Source: Candidatus Obscuribacterales bacterium
Lineage (GTDB): Bacteria; Cyanobacteriota; Vampirovibrionia; Obscuribacterales; Obscuribacteraceae
Direction of reading: 5' to 3'
Assembly: GCA_019745415.1 (NCBI GenBank)
Contig: JAIETF010000002.1
Location: 26,998-90,997 of the forward strand
DNA: 64,000 bases
Below the pieces are notes generated by a model. The model was not told the DNA's origin and did not search any database. It was given only the letters and a program-made list of their open reading frames with translations. Positions 37,408-45,590 of this stretch are shown here, piece after piece. Made by a program: the position numbers and the translations under genes. Positions within the stretch are counted from its first letter, which is position 1. Each line of letters opens with the position of its first letter.

Positions 37408-37754
37408 TTGTCGCAGCTTTGCTGTTGCTTCTGAGCGCTCCGCCGGCACTTGCCCAGGACGACCCTGACGCGCCGCTGAACAATGCTGCGCACCTCACTG
37501 CGCTTGTGCACACGACGAGGGCGCCCAGGTCCTGGAAGAGCTTGAAGATTCTGCCGGGCAAGATTGAGAAGTACTACTACGAGTTTGTCATGCCGGACGG
37601 CACTGTGCGCATTAAAGTGCAGAGCCACCCCCTCACTGCAGAGGGAGTGGCTGACCGCCGACCATTGTCCGAGAGTCACCCGAATGTGCAGGCTACTCTG
37701 ACTGTGCTTCAGACGGGTGCTGCTTGGGGTCCGTCGATTGCTCGTCTGTGGTGA
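37389..37754 (+). CDS. Small exported protein of lysis region
   Basis: MQSKKIIVAALLLLLSAPPALAQ signal peptide. Confidence 0.6.
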   Translation: MQSKKIIVAALLLLLSAPPALAQDDPDAPLNNAAHLTALVHTTRAPRSWKSLKILPGKIEKYYYEFVMPDGTVRIKVQSHPLTAEGVADRRPLSESHPNVQATLTVLQTGAAWGPSIARLW

Positions 37755-38022
37755 AACCGTACTGAAGCCAATCAGAGGCTGACTTGCGGTGTCGTTGAGC
37801 CTGGCGGTCTAAGAAGGCTGCCAGGTCTTCTCTTATCTCATCGTCTGAGATGTTTTCAATACCGCTTAGATACGCACCTGTGTAATCATTATTGCAACTG
37901 ATTTTTATAGAGCCGACATCGCAAGTTAATACTTGCTGCGCTAGCTTCTCAAGCTGTCGAGCTCTCTGGATGTCGTGCGCAGCTTGCTCGATAGCAGTTT
38001 CGTTTTGTATTTTGATAGTCAA
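37693..38022 (-). CDS. Hypothetical phage protein
   Basis: 109-aa ORF, AGGAGG RBS; converges on the lysis region. Confidence 0.6.
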   Translation of the reverse strand: MTIKIQNETAIEQAAHDIQRARQLEKLAQQVLTCDVGSIKISCNNDYTGAYLSGIENISDDEIREDLAAFLDRQAQRHRKSASDWLQYGFTTDEQSTDPKQHPSEAQSE

Positions 38023-38044
38023 TTCTTTGTCCTCCTAGTGATGT

Positions 38045-38251
38045 TTAGTTTGCTGGTTCCGATATTCCGATTAGCTCAGCTTTGTCGTAGTCACGAAACA
38101 CAACTGACTCACCCTTGTTGACTGTCTCTACGCCTCCTAGCTTGAGTTTTGCCGCAATCTCGTTAGAAGCAGGCACTTCTAAATAAACCCAGGTCGGCAC
38201 TCTAAATAGATATCTTTCAACTACGCTAATCACTCTGCTTGTATCGTCCAT
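38045..38251 (-). CDS. Small phage protein
   Basis: 68-aa ORF in - strand cluster. Confidence 0.5.
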   Translation of the reverse strand: MDDTSRVISVVERYLFRVPTWVYLEVPASNEIAAKLKLGGVETVNKGESVVFRDYDKAELIGISEPAN

Positions 38252-38298
38252 TTACTCACCCGTCGTACTTTGTTGTTTAGTTAGTTGCTCTCTAATTG

Positions 38299-38517
38299 TT
38301 AAAGCGCGTTACAGTAGTCGCAATCTTTGTCATCACAAAAAGCAGGACCAGGGCAGCGACTGCGCCCCTGACAGCAATGCTTTTTGCCGGACTGCGGCTC
38401 GTGTAGAGTAACGCCGTATAGTGATTCCTTGGCGACTAGATTCTTGCCACAAGTCGGACATCGTTCAATTGTTTGGTCCCCTACTGCCAAAGCAACCTCC
38501 TTGTAATTCGCTCTCAA
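38299..38517 (-). CDS. Cys-rich small protein
   Basis: CPTCGKNLV...CCQGRSRCPGPAFCDDKDCDYC. Confidence 0.55.
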   Translation of the reverse strand: MRANYKEVALAVGDQTIERCPTCGKNLVAKESLYGVTLHEPQSGKKHCCQGRSRCPGPAFCDDKDCDYCNAL

Positions 38518-38705
38518 TTTTCATTTGGAAAAAGGTCAAACAACTCTTGCTCAAACTTGTATTGCAGCGTCACAAGTTCGTTCTCCGCCTGAATGACAAG
38601 AGACTTTTTAGTCGTGATGTCTATCTGCTTTTCACGTATTTCATCAGCCATTCGAAACAACTTTTTTCTTATATCCGCATTAGATACTTGCTTTTCTTCA
38701 GACAT
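38514..38705 (-). CDS. Small coiled-coil-like protein
   Basis: 63 aa; AACAAGGAG leader. Confidence 0.5.
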   Translation of the reverse strand: MSEEKQVSNADIRKKLFRMADEIREKQIDITTKKSLVIQAENELVTLQYKFEQELFDLFPNEN

Positions 38706-38724
38706 ATTTACTCCTTGTTATTGG

Positions 38725-38937
38725 CTATTTGCGGTCTCGTGGTTTTAGTTCTTTGTCTCTAACAAAAAACTGCGGACGCTGGCGATCCCAGTACGCATCT
38801 ACCGCCTCATATCCAAAAGCTCCAACATCATCTAGCGCTTTGTTGTAAGCCAAGCTCCCGCCCACTGCTTGACCAAGCCAGAACGATGCAGCGAGGAAAA
38901 ATATAACTACAACCGCTGAAGCGAATTCATTTTCCAT
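38725..38937 (-). CDS. Small membrane protein
   Basis: N-terminal TM FASAVVVIFFLAASFWLGQAVGG; AACTAGGAG leader. Confidence 0.5.
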   Translation of the reverse strand: MENEFASAVVVIFFLAASFWLGQAVGGSLAYNKALDDVGAFGYEAVDAYWDRQRPQFFVRDKELKPRDRK

Positions 38938-38963
38938 TGTCTTCTCCTAGTTATTCTTACTTG

Positions 38964-39173
38964 CTATAGATAGCCCTGGTCTTGCCTGTACTTTGCTTTC
39001 GCTTGCCTGATCTGCTCCTTTATCTCTTCCTGCTCTTTCCACCATTTTTCCTTAGCGCCATCTGGGCAAACGTGCGGAAACTCTCCGGCTTGGTCAAATA
39101 GTTTCCATTTGCCCTCTACACACTGCCAATCTAATTCGTCTTCTTGGCAAATAAAACATTTTGCTTTCGGCAT
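38964..39173 (-). CDS. Small CxxC protein
   Basis: CFICQEDELDWQC; TTACAAGGAG leader. Confidence 0.5.
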   Translation of the reverse strand: MPKAKCFICQEDELDWQCVEGKWKLFDQAGEFPHVCPDGAKEKWWKEQEEIKEQIRQAKAKYRQDQGYL

Positions 39174-39190
39174 ATCACTCCTTGTAATTC

Positions 39191-39403
39191 TTACTTTGTT
39201 GCTGTATTTGTTACTGCGTCTATCACGTGGTCGAGCGTGTCAAGCGCTTTATTAAATAGAATCGTGCGAGTTGTTGCTTTTGGGCAAAGTTTTTTCAGCA
39301 TCAAATACGAAGCGAAAACTAATAACTCCACCTCGTTTTTGTTCATCTCACCAGTCATAACCCGCTCCACGTAGTCGTCAAAACTTATCCCTTCTTTCTT
39401 CAA
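39191..39403 (-). CDS. Small phage protein
   Basis: 70 aa; AACTAGGAGG leader. Confidence 0.5.
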   Translation of the reverse strand: MKKEGISFDDYVERVMTGEMNKNEVELLVFASYLMLKKLCPKATTRTILFNKALDTLDHVIDAVTNTATK

Positions 39404-39440
39404 ACCAACCTCCTAGTTATTGCTAATTACTTTGTCTGTA

Positions 39441-40145
39441 TCACTCTTTAATCAGTCGCTTGCGTCGCGCCTTCTCTTCTCGCTGCAACACTGGGTTCCA
39501 TCCCGCTTTCTCATAGTGCTGCCAAGAATAATATGAGCCCTCCCGTTGCCACTTGGGCAAGTAGTCATAATTGACGCTATGCTCTGCTAGGATCTGTTTT
39601 TTACGGTCTTTTGAGGCGTTCTGTAAAGCTTTTGTGGCTGCCGTGGGAGTGTACCCATCTCGCCGCAGCAGCCAGTACGCGTAGGTGTTGAGACAATTCC
39701 TGGTGGCATCTTCCTGGCGCCAAGAAAAATAATCTCTAACGTGGTCATCGGTTGGCAGTTCAGAGATGCGGCAATCGAAAGCAACTATTTGCCCAAAGAA
39801 TCGAGTCAGTGTTGCAGACGCTTCCCCAGCCAATACCGATATCAGCTTGCGCAGTTTCCGGTTAAACGCGGTTTCGTCGGCGGCAAACAAAAGTGATATT
39901 TCATCTGACTGGTGATAGCCTCGCTCGATCGAGAAGCCACACGCAGACATTAGGTACTGCGTTGTTGTTTGCATCCCTAAGTAAAACCCGACATCAAATG
40001 GCTTCTTAAACTGCGAATCTTCGCTTGTGAGTTTGCTAAATCCGCGCCCATCAAGCCGGGCAATCATCCTAAATCCGGGCGGCACACAGCGGTCGCTCGC
40101 TTGCTCGTACACTCTCAGTCTTGCTTCTAAATCGTCAAATCGCAT
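39441..40145 (-). CDS. Thg1-like protein (tRNA 5'-end 3'-5' polymerase family)
   Basis: IARLDGRGFSKLT, GYHQSDEISLLF, DYFSWRQEDATRNCLNTYAYWLL, ILAEHSVNYDYLPKWQREGS align along the Thg1 core; GGGAGGG RBS. Confidence 0.9.
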   Translation of the reverse strand: MRFDDLEARLRVYEQASDRCVPPGFRMIARLDGRGFSKLTSEDSQFKKPFDVGFYLGMQTTTQYLMSACGFSIERGYHQSDEISLLFAADETAFNRKLRKLISVLAGEASATLTRFFGQIVAFDCRISELPTDDHVRDYFSWRQEDATRNCLNTYAYWLLRRDGYTPTAATKALQNASKDRKKQILAEHSVNYDYLPKWQREGSYYSWQHYEKAGWNPVLQREEKARRKRLIKE

Positions 40146-40147
40146 TG

Positions 40148-40318
40148 TCACCCTCCCCATTTCTTCTTGTTTACGACAATGAAGATAATGCTAAAAAGCC
40201 ATATGATGCCCAGCGGGATAAGCTCGATCGCCATCGGGATGAAGCAACACCAAAGCGGGATGCTCAGCAGCTTCAGGCACACTAGAATGAGCAGCACGAT
40301 TGTTAAAACGGTAAGCAT
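40148..40318 (-). CDS. 56-aa two-TM membrane protein preceding Thg1-like gene
   Basis: Translates MLTVLTIVLLILVCLKLLSIPLWCCFIPMAIELIPLGIIWLFSIIFIVVNKKKWGG; AAGGAG RBS; not in ORF track. Confidence 0.6.
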   Translation of the reverse strand: MLTVLTIVLLILVCLKLLSIPLWCCFIPMAIELIPLGIIWLFSIIFIVVNKKKWGG

Positions 40319-40334
40319 TGGTCTCTCCTTCTGG

Positions 40335-40892
40335 TTAGTTATTAGCTAGTTTTTTGAGTGCATTCCCGTGGCGCTCGTTTGTTTTCTCAAGCGCTTCGGC
40401 AAAGCGAAGATCTTCAAACAAGTTATCGGGCACGTCAAAAAAGCCTTGAGCGCCTGTGAAGGGGATCGGCTCAGCCAGAGGCTGAACGTCTTCAAGCATC
40501 CAGCCGAATCGCCCGCGGTCGTAGTTGCCTAGCCAGTACTCCCCGCCTGGTTTGCAGGACGTTATTAGTTTAGTAGTGGACTGGCAGTCTGCTAATCTTG
40601 CCAATGCAACAATTGCTCCGTAAGGCATTGCGAGCATTGCTTCTGTCGCTTTCGCGATGTTGCCTTCTTCGTCGTAGTCAGGCGAGTTCCAAGTTTCTAC
40701 ATCAAGAACTCCCAGCGCTAAGCGGTAATCATCGTCCTCGGCGAGCATCTTAATCTCCTTCAAGACTTTACGCTTTGCTGCGTGAATTGCTATCGGTCCG
40801 CGATAGCCTGTGTACCAGCTCCTTGTCTCAATCTTCTTGGCTCCAGTGGCAATCAGTGTTGCCCACGGTTGCCAGAGTGATATTGCTTTCAA
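40335..40892 (-). CDS. ASCH-domain protein
   Basis: MKAISLWQPWATLIATGAKKIETRSWYTGYRGPIAIHAAK. Confidence 0.88.
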   Translation of the reverse strand: MKAISLWQPWATLIATGAKKIETRSWYTGYRGPIAIHAAKRKVLKEIKMLAEDDDYRLALGVLDVETWNSPDYDEEGNIAKATEAMLAMPYGAIVALARLADCQSTTKLITSCKPGGEYWLGNYDRGRFGWMLEDVQPLAEPIPFTGAQGFFDVPDNLFEDLRFAEALEKTNERHGNALKKLANN

Positions 40893-40907
40893 TGTTTAAT
40901 CCCTCTC

Positions 40908-41402
40908 TTAATTGCGTTGTGCTCTCATATCCGTTATCAGATTCTCTAGGTCTTCTTGGTGTCTCAGGTAGTGCACTTTCAAGTCGCCCGTTCCTCTAGC
41001 CAGGTCCACTCTCAGGAAGCCTTCTGGCAGAAATACGCCCTGTCCACCTGCTAGTATTTTTCGCATCATATCGAGAGTGCCTCTCGACTTGCCATTCCAA
41101 AAAGCAAAGCAAATTCCTCCACCGGCTTCTTTGAACGCTTTGAGCATCTCTGTATTTCGGATAGGTCCAGCAGCATCGCCGTGCTCTGCCCACTTCGCCC
41201 GAAAGACTCTGGGTTTGCTCTTTCTGACTTCTTCCCATGTTCGCGCAGCTTCGCGGTCAACTCCTTTTGCATCACCCACAAAAAGCATTTCAGCAGGGAC
41301 TCTTTTCTCCCCTGGGCGATTTGGCGCAATGAATGCATAAAGAACCGCTTCGACGAGATCTAGGTTTTTATACTCACGGCTTCCTGTCACTAATAAATTC
41401 AA
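40908..41402 (-). CDS. SLOG/DUF2493-like nucleotide-sensing protein
   Basis: LLVTGSREY, FVGDAKGVDREA, DAAGPIRNTEML, KSRGTLDMM. Confidence 0.8.
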   Translation of the reverse strand: MNLLVTGSREYKNLDLVEAVLYAFIAPNRPGEKRVPAEMLFVGDAKGVDREAARTWEEVRKSKPRVFRAKWAEHGDAAGPIRNTEMLKAFKEAGGGICFAFWNGKSRGTLDMMRKILAGGQGVFLPEGFLRVDLARGTGDLKVHYLRHQEDLENLITDMRAQRN

Positions 41403-41459
41403 CTGTCAATCCTCCGGTAGGGGCAGGCGACTTGCACCCGCCCCGTATTTGGTGTCACT

Positions 41460-41726
41460 CTAAGTCGGCTGGTAGGTCGCGAGAAATACTTCGCGCTTCA
41501 TGATGCTGAGCGTTCCTTCGGCGTCCTGGACGATAAAGTCTCCGACGCCGCCGGTCTGAGCTTCTTTGCCTGCGCCCAGTCTGGCGGTGCCTTTCTTCGG
41601 GTCGTAGGCTACGCCGACAACGTGGTCGCTGTTCGGGAGCTCGTCTAGGAAGTCAGACTCGCGAATCTCTTGAGCACGCACAAGCTGCTCTTCGATTGGT
41701 CTTGGAATTGTGATGTACTTTTTCAA
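41460..41726 (-). CDS. Hypothetical phage protein
   Basis: 88-aa ORF, AAGGAG RBS. Confidence 0.6.
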   Translation of the reverse strand: MKKYITIPRPIEEQLVRAQEIRESDFLDELPNSDHVVGVAYDPKKGTARLGAGKEAQTGGVGDFIVQDAEGTLSIMKREVFLATYQPT

Positions 41727-41757
41727 TTGCTTTCTCCTTTAGGCGTTGTGTGAGTGA

Positions 41758-42324
41758 TTAGGCTTTGGGCTTGCGCAGCTTCGCTCTAACGAAGCAGTCT
41801 TTTGCTTCTAGCAGCTTGCGCAGTCCGGCGGTCAGCTCGCTGGAGTCTTCGATCTGCTCAAGCAAAATATCTATCGTTGAGCAAATAGGCTCGACTACTG
41901 CTTGCAGCTCAAGCGGCAAGTGCCCATACTTGAAGTACTCGCAAATGTCTCGCACCGATCCGTGGCGGTTCGCTAGAGCTGTGGGCAGAGCAGGCACGGG
42001 CTCTGGCTTCTCAACGCGCATGGGCTCTGCATCATGCTCTTCCCTGGTCTCGATGTTCACATTCGCAGACGGGTCGAAGCCAAAGCACTTGCGAGTAGCG
42101 CCATAGGACGCTGTCAGGATGGTGATAATTATGCTGCGTTTGCCAAGTTTACTTGGTGTTGACAGCGCAGACAGTTCGACTAACTCTATTTGTTCGCCAA
42201 TTTCGATATGTCCTCGTGATGCGCACGTCACTGGTCGAGCGCTGAACTCATCAATGGACAGTAGTGAGGTTTTGCGATTCCAGATCGCGTCGAAGTCGCT
42301 TCTATTTACAAATATTTGTTTCAT
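41758..42324 (-). CDS. Phage protein with C-terminal helical hairpin (ELTAGLRKLLEAKDCFVRA)
   Basis: C-terminal YFKYGHLPLELQAVVEPICSTIDILLEQIEDSSELTAGLRKLLEAKDCFVRAKL. Confidence 0.65.
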   Translation of the reverse strand: MKQIFVNRSDFDAIWNRKTSLLSIDEFSARPVTCASRGHIEIGEQIELVELSALSTPSKLGKRSIIITILTASYGATRKCFGFDPSANVNIETREEHDAEPMRVEKPEPVPALPTALANRHGSVRDICEYFKYGHLPLELQAVVEPICSTIDILLEQIEDSSELTAGLRKLLEAKDCFVRAKLRKPKA

Positions 42325-42333
42325 GTGTTCCTC

Positions 42334-42630
42334 TCAAGTTGTAATTCCAAGTACTGAAAAAATGTCGTCGTCTTCTTGCGCTGGCTTCTGCAACTCGCTC
42401 CAGCACTCGTCTAAAAGTTCAAATGATTCTTGTGCCCATCTCCGATCTAGTTCGTCTTGTGTGTCAATTGCTTTAGCTCTATCGAGCCAAAAATTTAGAA
42501 CTGCTTCGTTCCCTTGCTCCTTCAGCTTTTGCAGCCGGTCTAAGCAGTATTGTTTTGTCGGGACTTTCTTCGACCTTTTGCCATCAGTCCAGATCGCTTC
42601 ACCACCTACAACTCTCCGAAAAACTGGCAT
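42334..42630 (-). CDS. Hypothetical protein with acidic C-terminus
   Basis: MPVFRRVVGGEAIW...EDDDIFSVLGITT; start overlaps primase stop. Confidence 0.6.
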   Translation of the reverse strand: MPVFRRVVGGEAIWTDGKRSKKVPTKQYCLDRLQKLKEQGNEAVLNFWLDRAKAIDTQDELDRRWAQESFELLDECWSELQKPAQEDDDIFSVLGITT

Positions 42631-44786
42631 TAGCGCACCTCCACGAGAGACCAGAGCACGGGAGCTCGACCGCCGCCGGTGTCGCCCTGGCGCTGTGTGA
42701 TTCGACCGAGAGCTTGCAGCTCTGCAAGTGCAGTTGCAAGCTGACTTGCTTTGCAAGTATTTTTGAATTTACGATTGAGCTCAGTCTGACTTGTCTCCCC
42801 AGCCTGGAGCGCATCTAGCAAGCGCTCGTTAAGCGAGCGAGTAGGCGAGTGCTCAGTCGTTGCAGTGCCGAATATCCAACGAGCAGATGCGAGGCAATAC
42901 TCCCACACGGCATTGGCTGCTTGGAGATGGTGGATCTTGATTGTGTAATCGAGATCGAGGATTGCATATATCAAAGCAAGTCTCCGAATCTGCGCCGGTC
43001 CGCGAGCTGTGATATCTCCGATCAAGCCGCCGACATCCGAGGTGGTGACGCGGTGATAAAGATACCGATAGTACTCAGCTGCTTCGCTGTCGAAGTTGAA
43101 CAAGTGATCGCGCTGCCCGTGACAAATAGCTTTTGCTAGGTCGCTCGCGAGGTGCGGCAAAACGTGCTCGCTTAACCCTTCGGGGAACGCCAATATTTTC
43201 GAGCGGCGTGAGCAAAACCAAAGAAAACGGTTCACAAGCCCATTGCTCAGCTCGACTTTCTCAAGCTGTCTCGACAGCTCATTCTTTGTGATATGTCCGA
43301 GCAGTGCGATATGTCCATCGCTCGCTTGCATGGGATTGGTCTTGGTCATGATGCTCAGCTTGCGACGGTCCCATGCGTCACGAATCACAACTGAGAGCGT
43401 GTTGCCCTGGCGCTGCATCGCTTTGAGCGCTCCTGCAAACTCACTCTCGATCACGAGTAAGCGCTTGTCTGTGACGCCCTCGTCTGCGTCTTCATCCTTC
43501 GTCGCTTTCTTCCCGTCTCTAATCGAAGCTATCAAGCCCTCGCCCGAGCTCAAGCCGTTGCTCACTGTCAGCGGTGGCACTCCGAGCCTCGCTTCAGCGT
43601 CGTCAAAGATTCGCTCGATTGGTCCGAGACTTGTGCCTTTCCTGGCGTTTGCTGACGCTCCGACGACCATGCCGAACACCAGCGGATAGTGGCGGTCGTC
43701 GCCGATCTTCGTCCAAGCGTGACGTCCAAAAGTTGCCCCCGCTCTGACAAGCAAGGTGGCAAGTACAGCCGCCGGATCTGCTTCACTTGATTCGACTGAC
43801 GCTTCGACTATGCGCCCCGCGAGACCATGCAGGGCTGCGGGCTGTAATGTGGGCCACTCACGCACATGAAAATCGTCTGACTCTTCTGCCGGCGGCGCGA
43901 AGTTTTCAAGGGGTGCGTCGAACCGTGCTTTTCTGGGCTCTCGGTAGACCAACCTTTTGCCTGCCAGGTGGAAGATCGTGCCGAGACTTACCGCGCCTCG
44001 CGACGAGCCGCCGCGAAAGCTGCGCCATTTTTTATCGCAGTCACCTGGTCGATACTTCGCCGATCTGCTCGACCAGTCATCCCATGTCGAGAGCGGATAG
44101 CCGCCGGACTTGAGAGCCATGCCGACTTTTATCCAGACGTCATAGTCGTCGCAGTCGATTGCGCGAAGTGCGTCAAGTAAAGCGTCTTCGTCTATCTCGC
44201 GATTGTCTTGCTGCGCAGAAGGCTCAGGCTTCTCGACATAAAATTGCTCATATATCCACTCAAGCGCTTCTTGGCAGTCAGCAAGTGGCACTTGATTGAA
44301 CACGTCACCGGATACGGTGAAATATCTGGGCGAGCGAAAGTCATACAGCTCGATGCCCTGTGTCGAGCCGTCGGCTATTTTCCACTTGCGCTGCCCGGTA
44401 GTGATTGCTCTGCCTTTGCAGAGAATGTGAAAGCCCTCACCGCTGGGTGAGTACTCGATGTACGTGCCCATGAAGTGGCTCAAGATCTCCGCAGCCCACT
44501 CCGCCACTTCGCCGGTAACAACGTCGACGCAGTGGTCCAGGTCAATGCCGACAAGACCGTCTTGCGCCGCGAACACATAGCCAAGCCCCGCCCAGTTGGG
44601 GAGCGCTCTTGATGCTGCCGCGAAGTCTGTCCAGGTCTCAGGTGCGTTAACCCTTGCGAGCTCGCCTGATACTTGTCGTGGTGGCTTAGTCTTTTTGCCG
44701 TCGCGAGTCTCATAGCGCCACATAACCCACTGTGCGCGGCTCTGAAGCTCGACGGGAATATTCTCAAGTTTGGGGGTAGGTGCCAT
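42630..44786 (-). CDS. Prim-pol / PriCT-like / DUF3987 replication protein
   Basis: GIDLDHCVD...YSPSGEGFHI...RYFTVSG; DDYDVWIKVGMALKSGG...W..WS; DUF3987-like core. Confidence 0.8.
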   Translation of the reverse strand: MAPTPKLENIPVELQSRAQWVMWRYETRDGKKTKPPRQVSGELARVNAPETWTDFAAASRALPNWAGLGYVFAAQDGLVGIDLDHCVDVVTGEVAEWAAEILSHFMGTYIEYSPSGEGFHILCKGRAITTGQRKWKIADGSTQGIELYDFRSPRYFTVSGDVFNQVPLADCQEALEWIYEQFYVEKPEPSAQQDNREIDEDALLDALRAIDCDDYDVWIKVGMALKSGGYPLSTWDDWSSRSAKYRPGDCDKKWRSFRGGSSRGAVSLGTIFHLAGKRLVYREPRKARFDAPLENFAPPAEESDDFHVREWPTLQPAALHGLAGRIVEASVESSEADPAAVLATLLVRAGATFGRHAWTKIGDDRHYPLVFGMVVGASANARKGTSLGPIERIFDDAEARLGVPPLTVSNGLSSGEGLIASIRDGKKATKDEDADEGVTDKRLLVIESEFAGALKAMQRQGNTLSVVIRDAWDRRKLSIMTKTNPMQASDGHIALLGHITKNELSRQLEKVELSNGLVNRFLWFCSRRSKILAFPEGLSEHVLPHLASDLAKAICHGQRDHLFNFDSEAAEYYRYLYHRVTTSDVGGLIGDITARGPAQIRRLALIYAILDLDYTIKIHHLQAANAVWEYCLASARWIFGTATTEHSPTRSLNERLLDALQAGETSQTELNRKFKNTCKASQLATALAELQALGRITQRQGDTGGGRAPVLWSLVEVR

Positions 44787-45198
44787 TATTGTCGATTTCT
44801 GTGAGATAGATTGTGACGCCGGGCTCTTCGCCGGGATTGCAATAACGCTTTGACTCAGTCCTGGTGCACACTTGAGAGTCGTCTTTGTAGACAATGCCTG
44901 TCAGTGAGTCTTCAGTCGAGCGAATAATTTTTGTAAGGTCTGGCGTAGTGATGTGCCAGTGCGGCTGATATCGCTTTGTATGCGACTTCGGACGCGCAAA
45001 CCGAAAGTCTAAGAACATCAACACTGGACCGGTCAGCAGCTCTCCGGTGTACTGCGCTTTTGCTGCTTTCGCAACCTGGTCTCTCCAGATTGCAGTCAGG
45101 GGGCTCGCATCGCGGACGAACATCTTGCCGGATTTCGACATGCCGGGCGTTTTGCTTCCCTGCGGACGCGGCACCCCACTGACTTCAATCTTGATCAT
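44764..45198 (-). CDS. RusA-like Holliday junction resolvase
   Basis: VSGVPRPQGSKTPGMS, RPKSHTKRYQPHWHITTPDLTKIIRSTEDSLTGIVYKDDSQV. Confidence 0.88.
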   Translation of the reverse strand: MIKIEVSGVPRPQGSKTPGMSKSGKMFVRDASPLTAIWRDQVAKAAKAQYTGELLTGPVLMFLDFRFARPKSHTKRYQPHWHITTPDLTKIIRSTEDSLTGIVYKDDSQVCTRTESKRYCNPGEEPGVTIYLTEIDNNGTYPQT

Positions 45199-45566
45199 TA
45201 GGCAAATGGATCGTAGTCGTCGGACGAATCAGCGCCCTGGTCGCCCTGGTCTTTTTTGCCATTTGGCATAAGCTCCACGCGCTGGCAGTTGACGAGAGTG
45301 CGCGAGCGCTTCTCGCCTGACTGGGACTCCCACTTATCTACCTCTAAACGACCGATGATGCCTACCATGTCACCTTTCCGCACGTACTGATTGACAGTAT
45401 CGACCTGGTCTCCCCAGGCTCGCACGTCGATAAAATCAACCTGCTTCTCTTTCGTCGGACGCTGAAGCGCGATACTGAAATCGACTTTCTTCTTGCCTGA
45501 CTCGAAATACCTAGCTTCAGGCTCTCTGCTGACTCTTCCGACTAACACCACATTATTCACGCTCAC
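45198..45566 (-). CDS. ssb: Single-stranded DNA-binding protein
   Basis: NNVVLVGRVSREPEARYFESGKKKVDFSIAL...; acidic tail DSSDDYDPFA. Confidence 0.92.
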   Translation of the reverse strand: MSVNNVVLVGRVSREPEARYFESGKKKVDFSIALQRPTKEKQVDFIDVRAWGDQVDTVNQYVRKGDMVGIIGRLEVDKWESQSGEKRSRTLVNCQRVELMPNGKKDQGDQGADSSDDYDPFA

Positions 45567-45590
45567 GACTAATCTCCTTATTTTTTTTGT

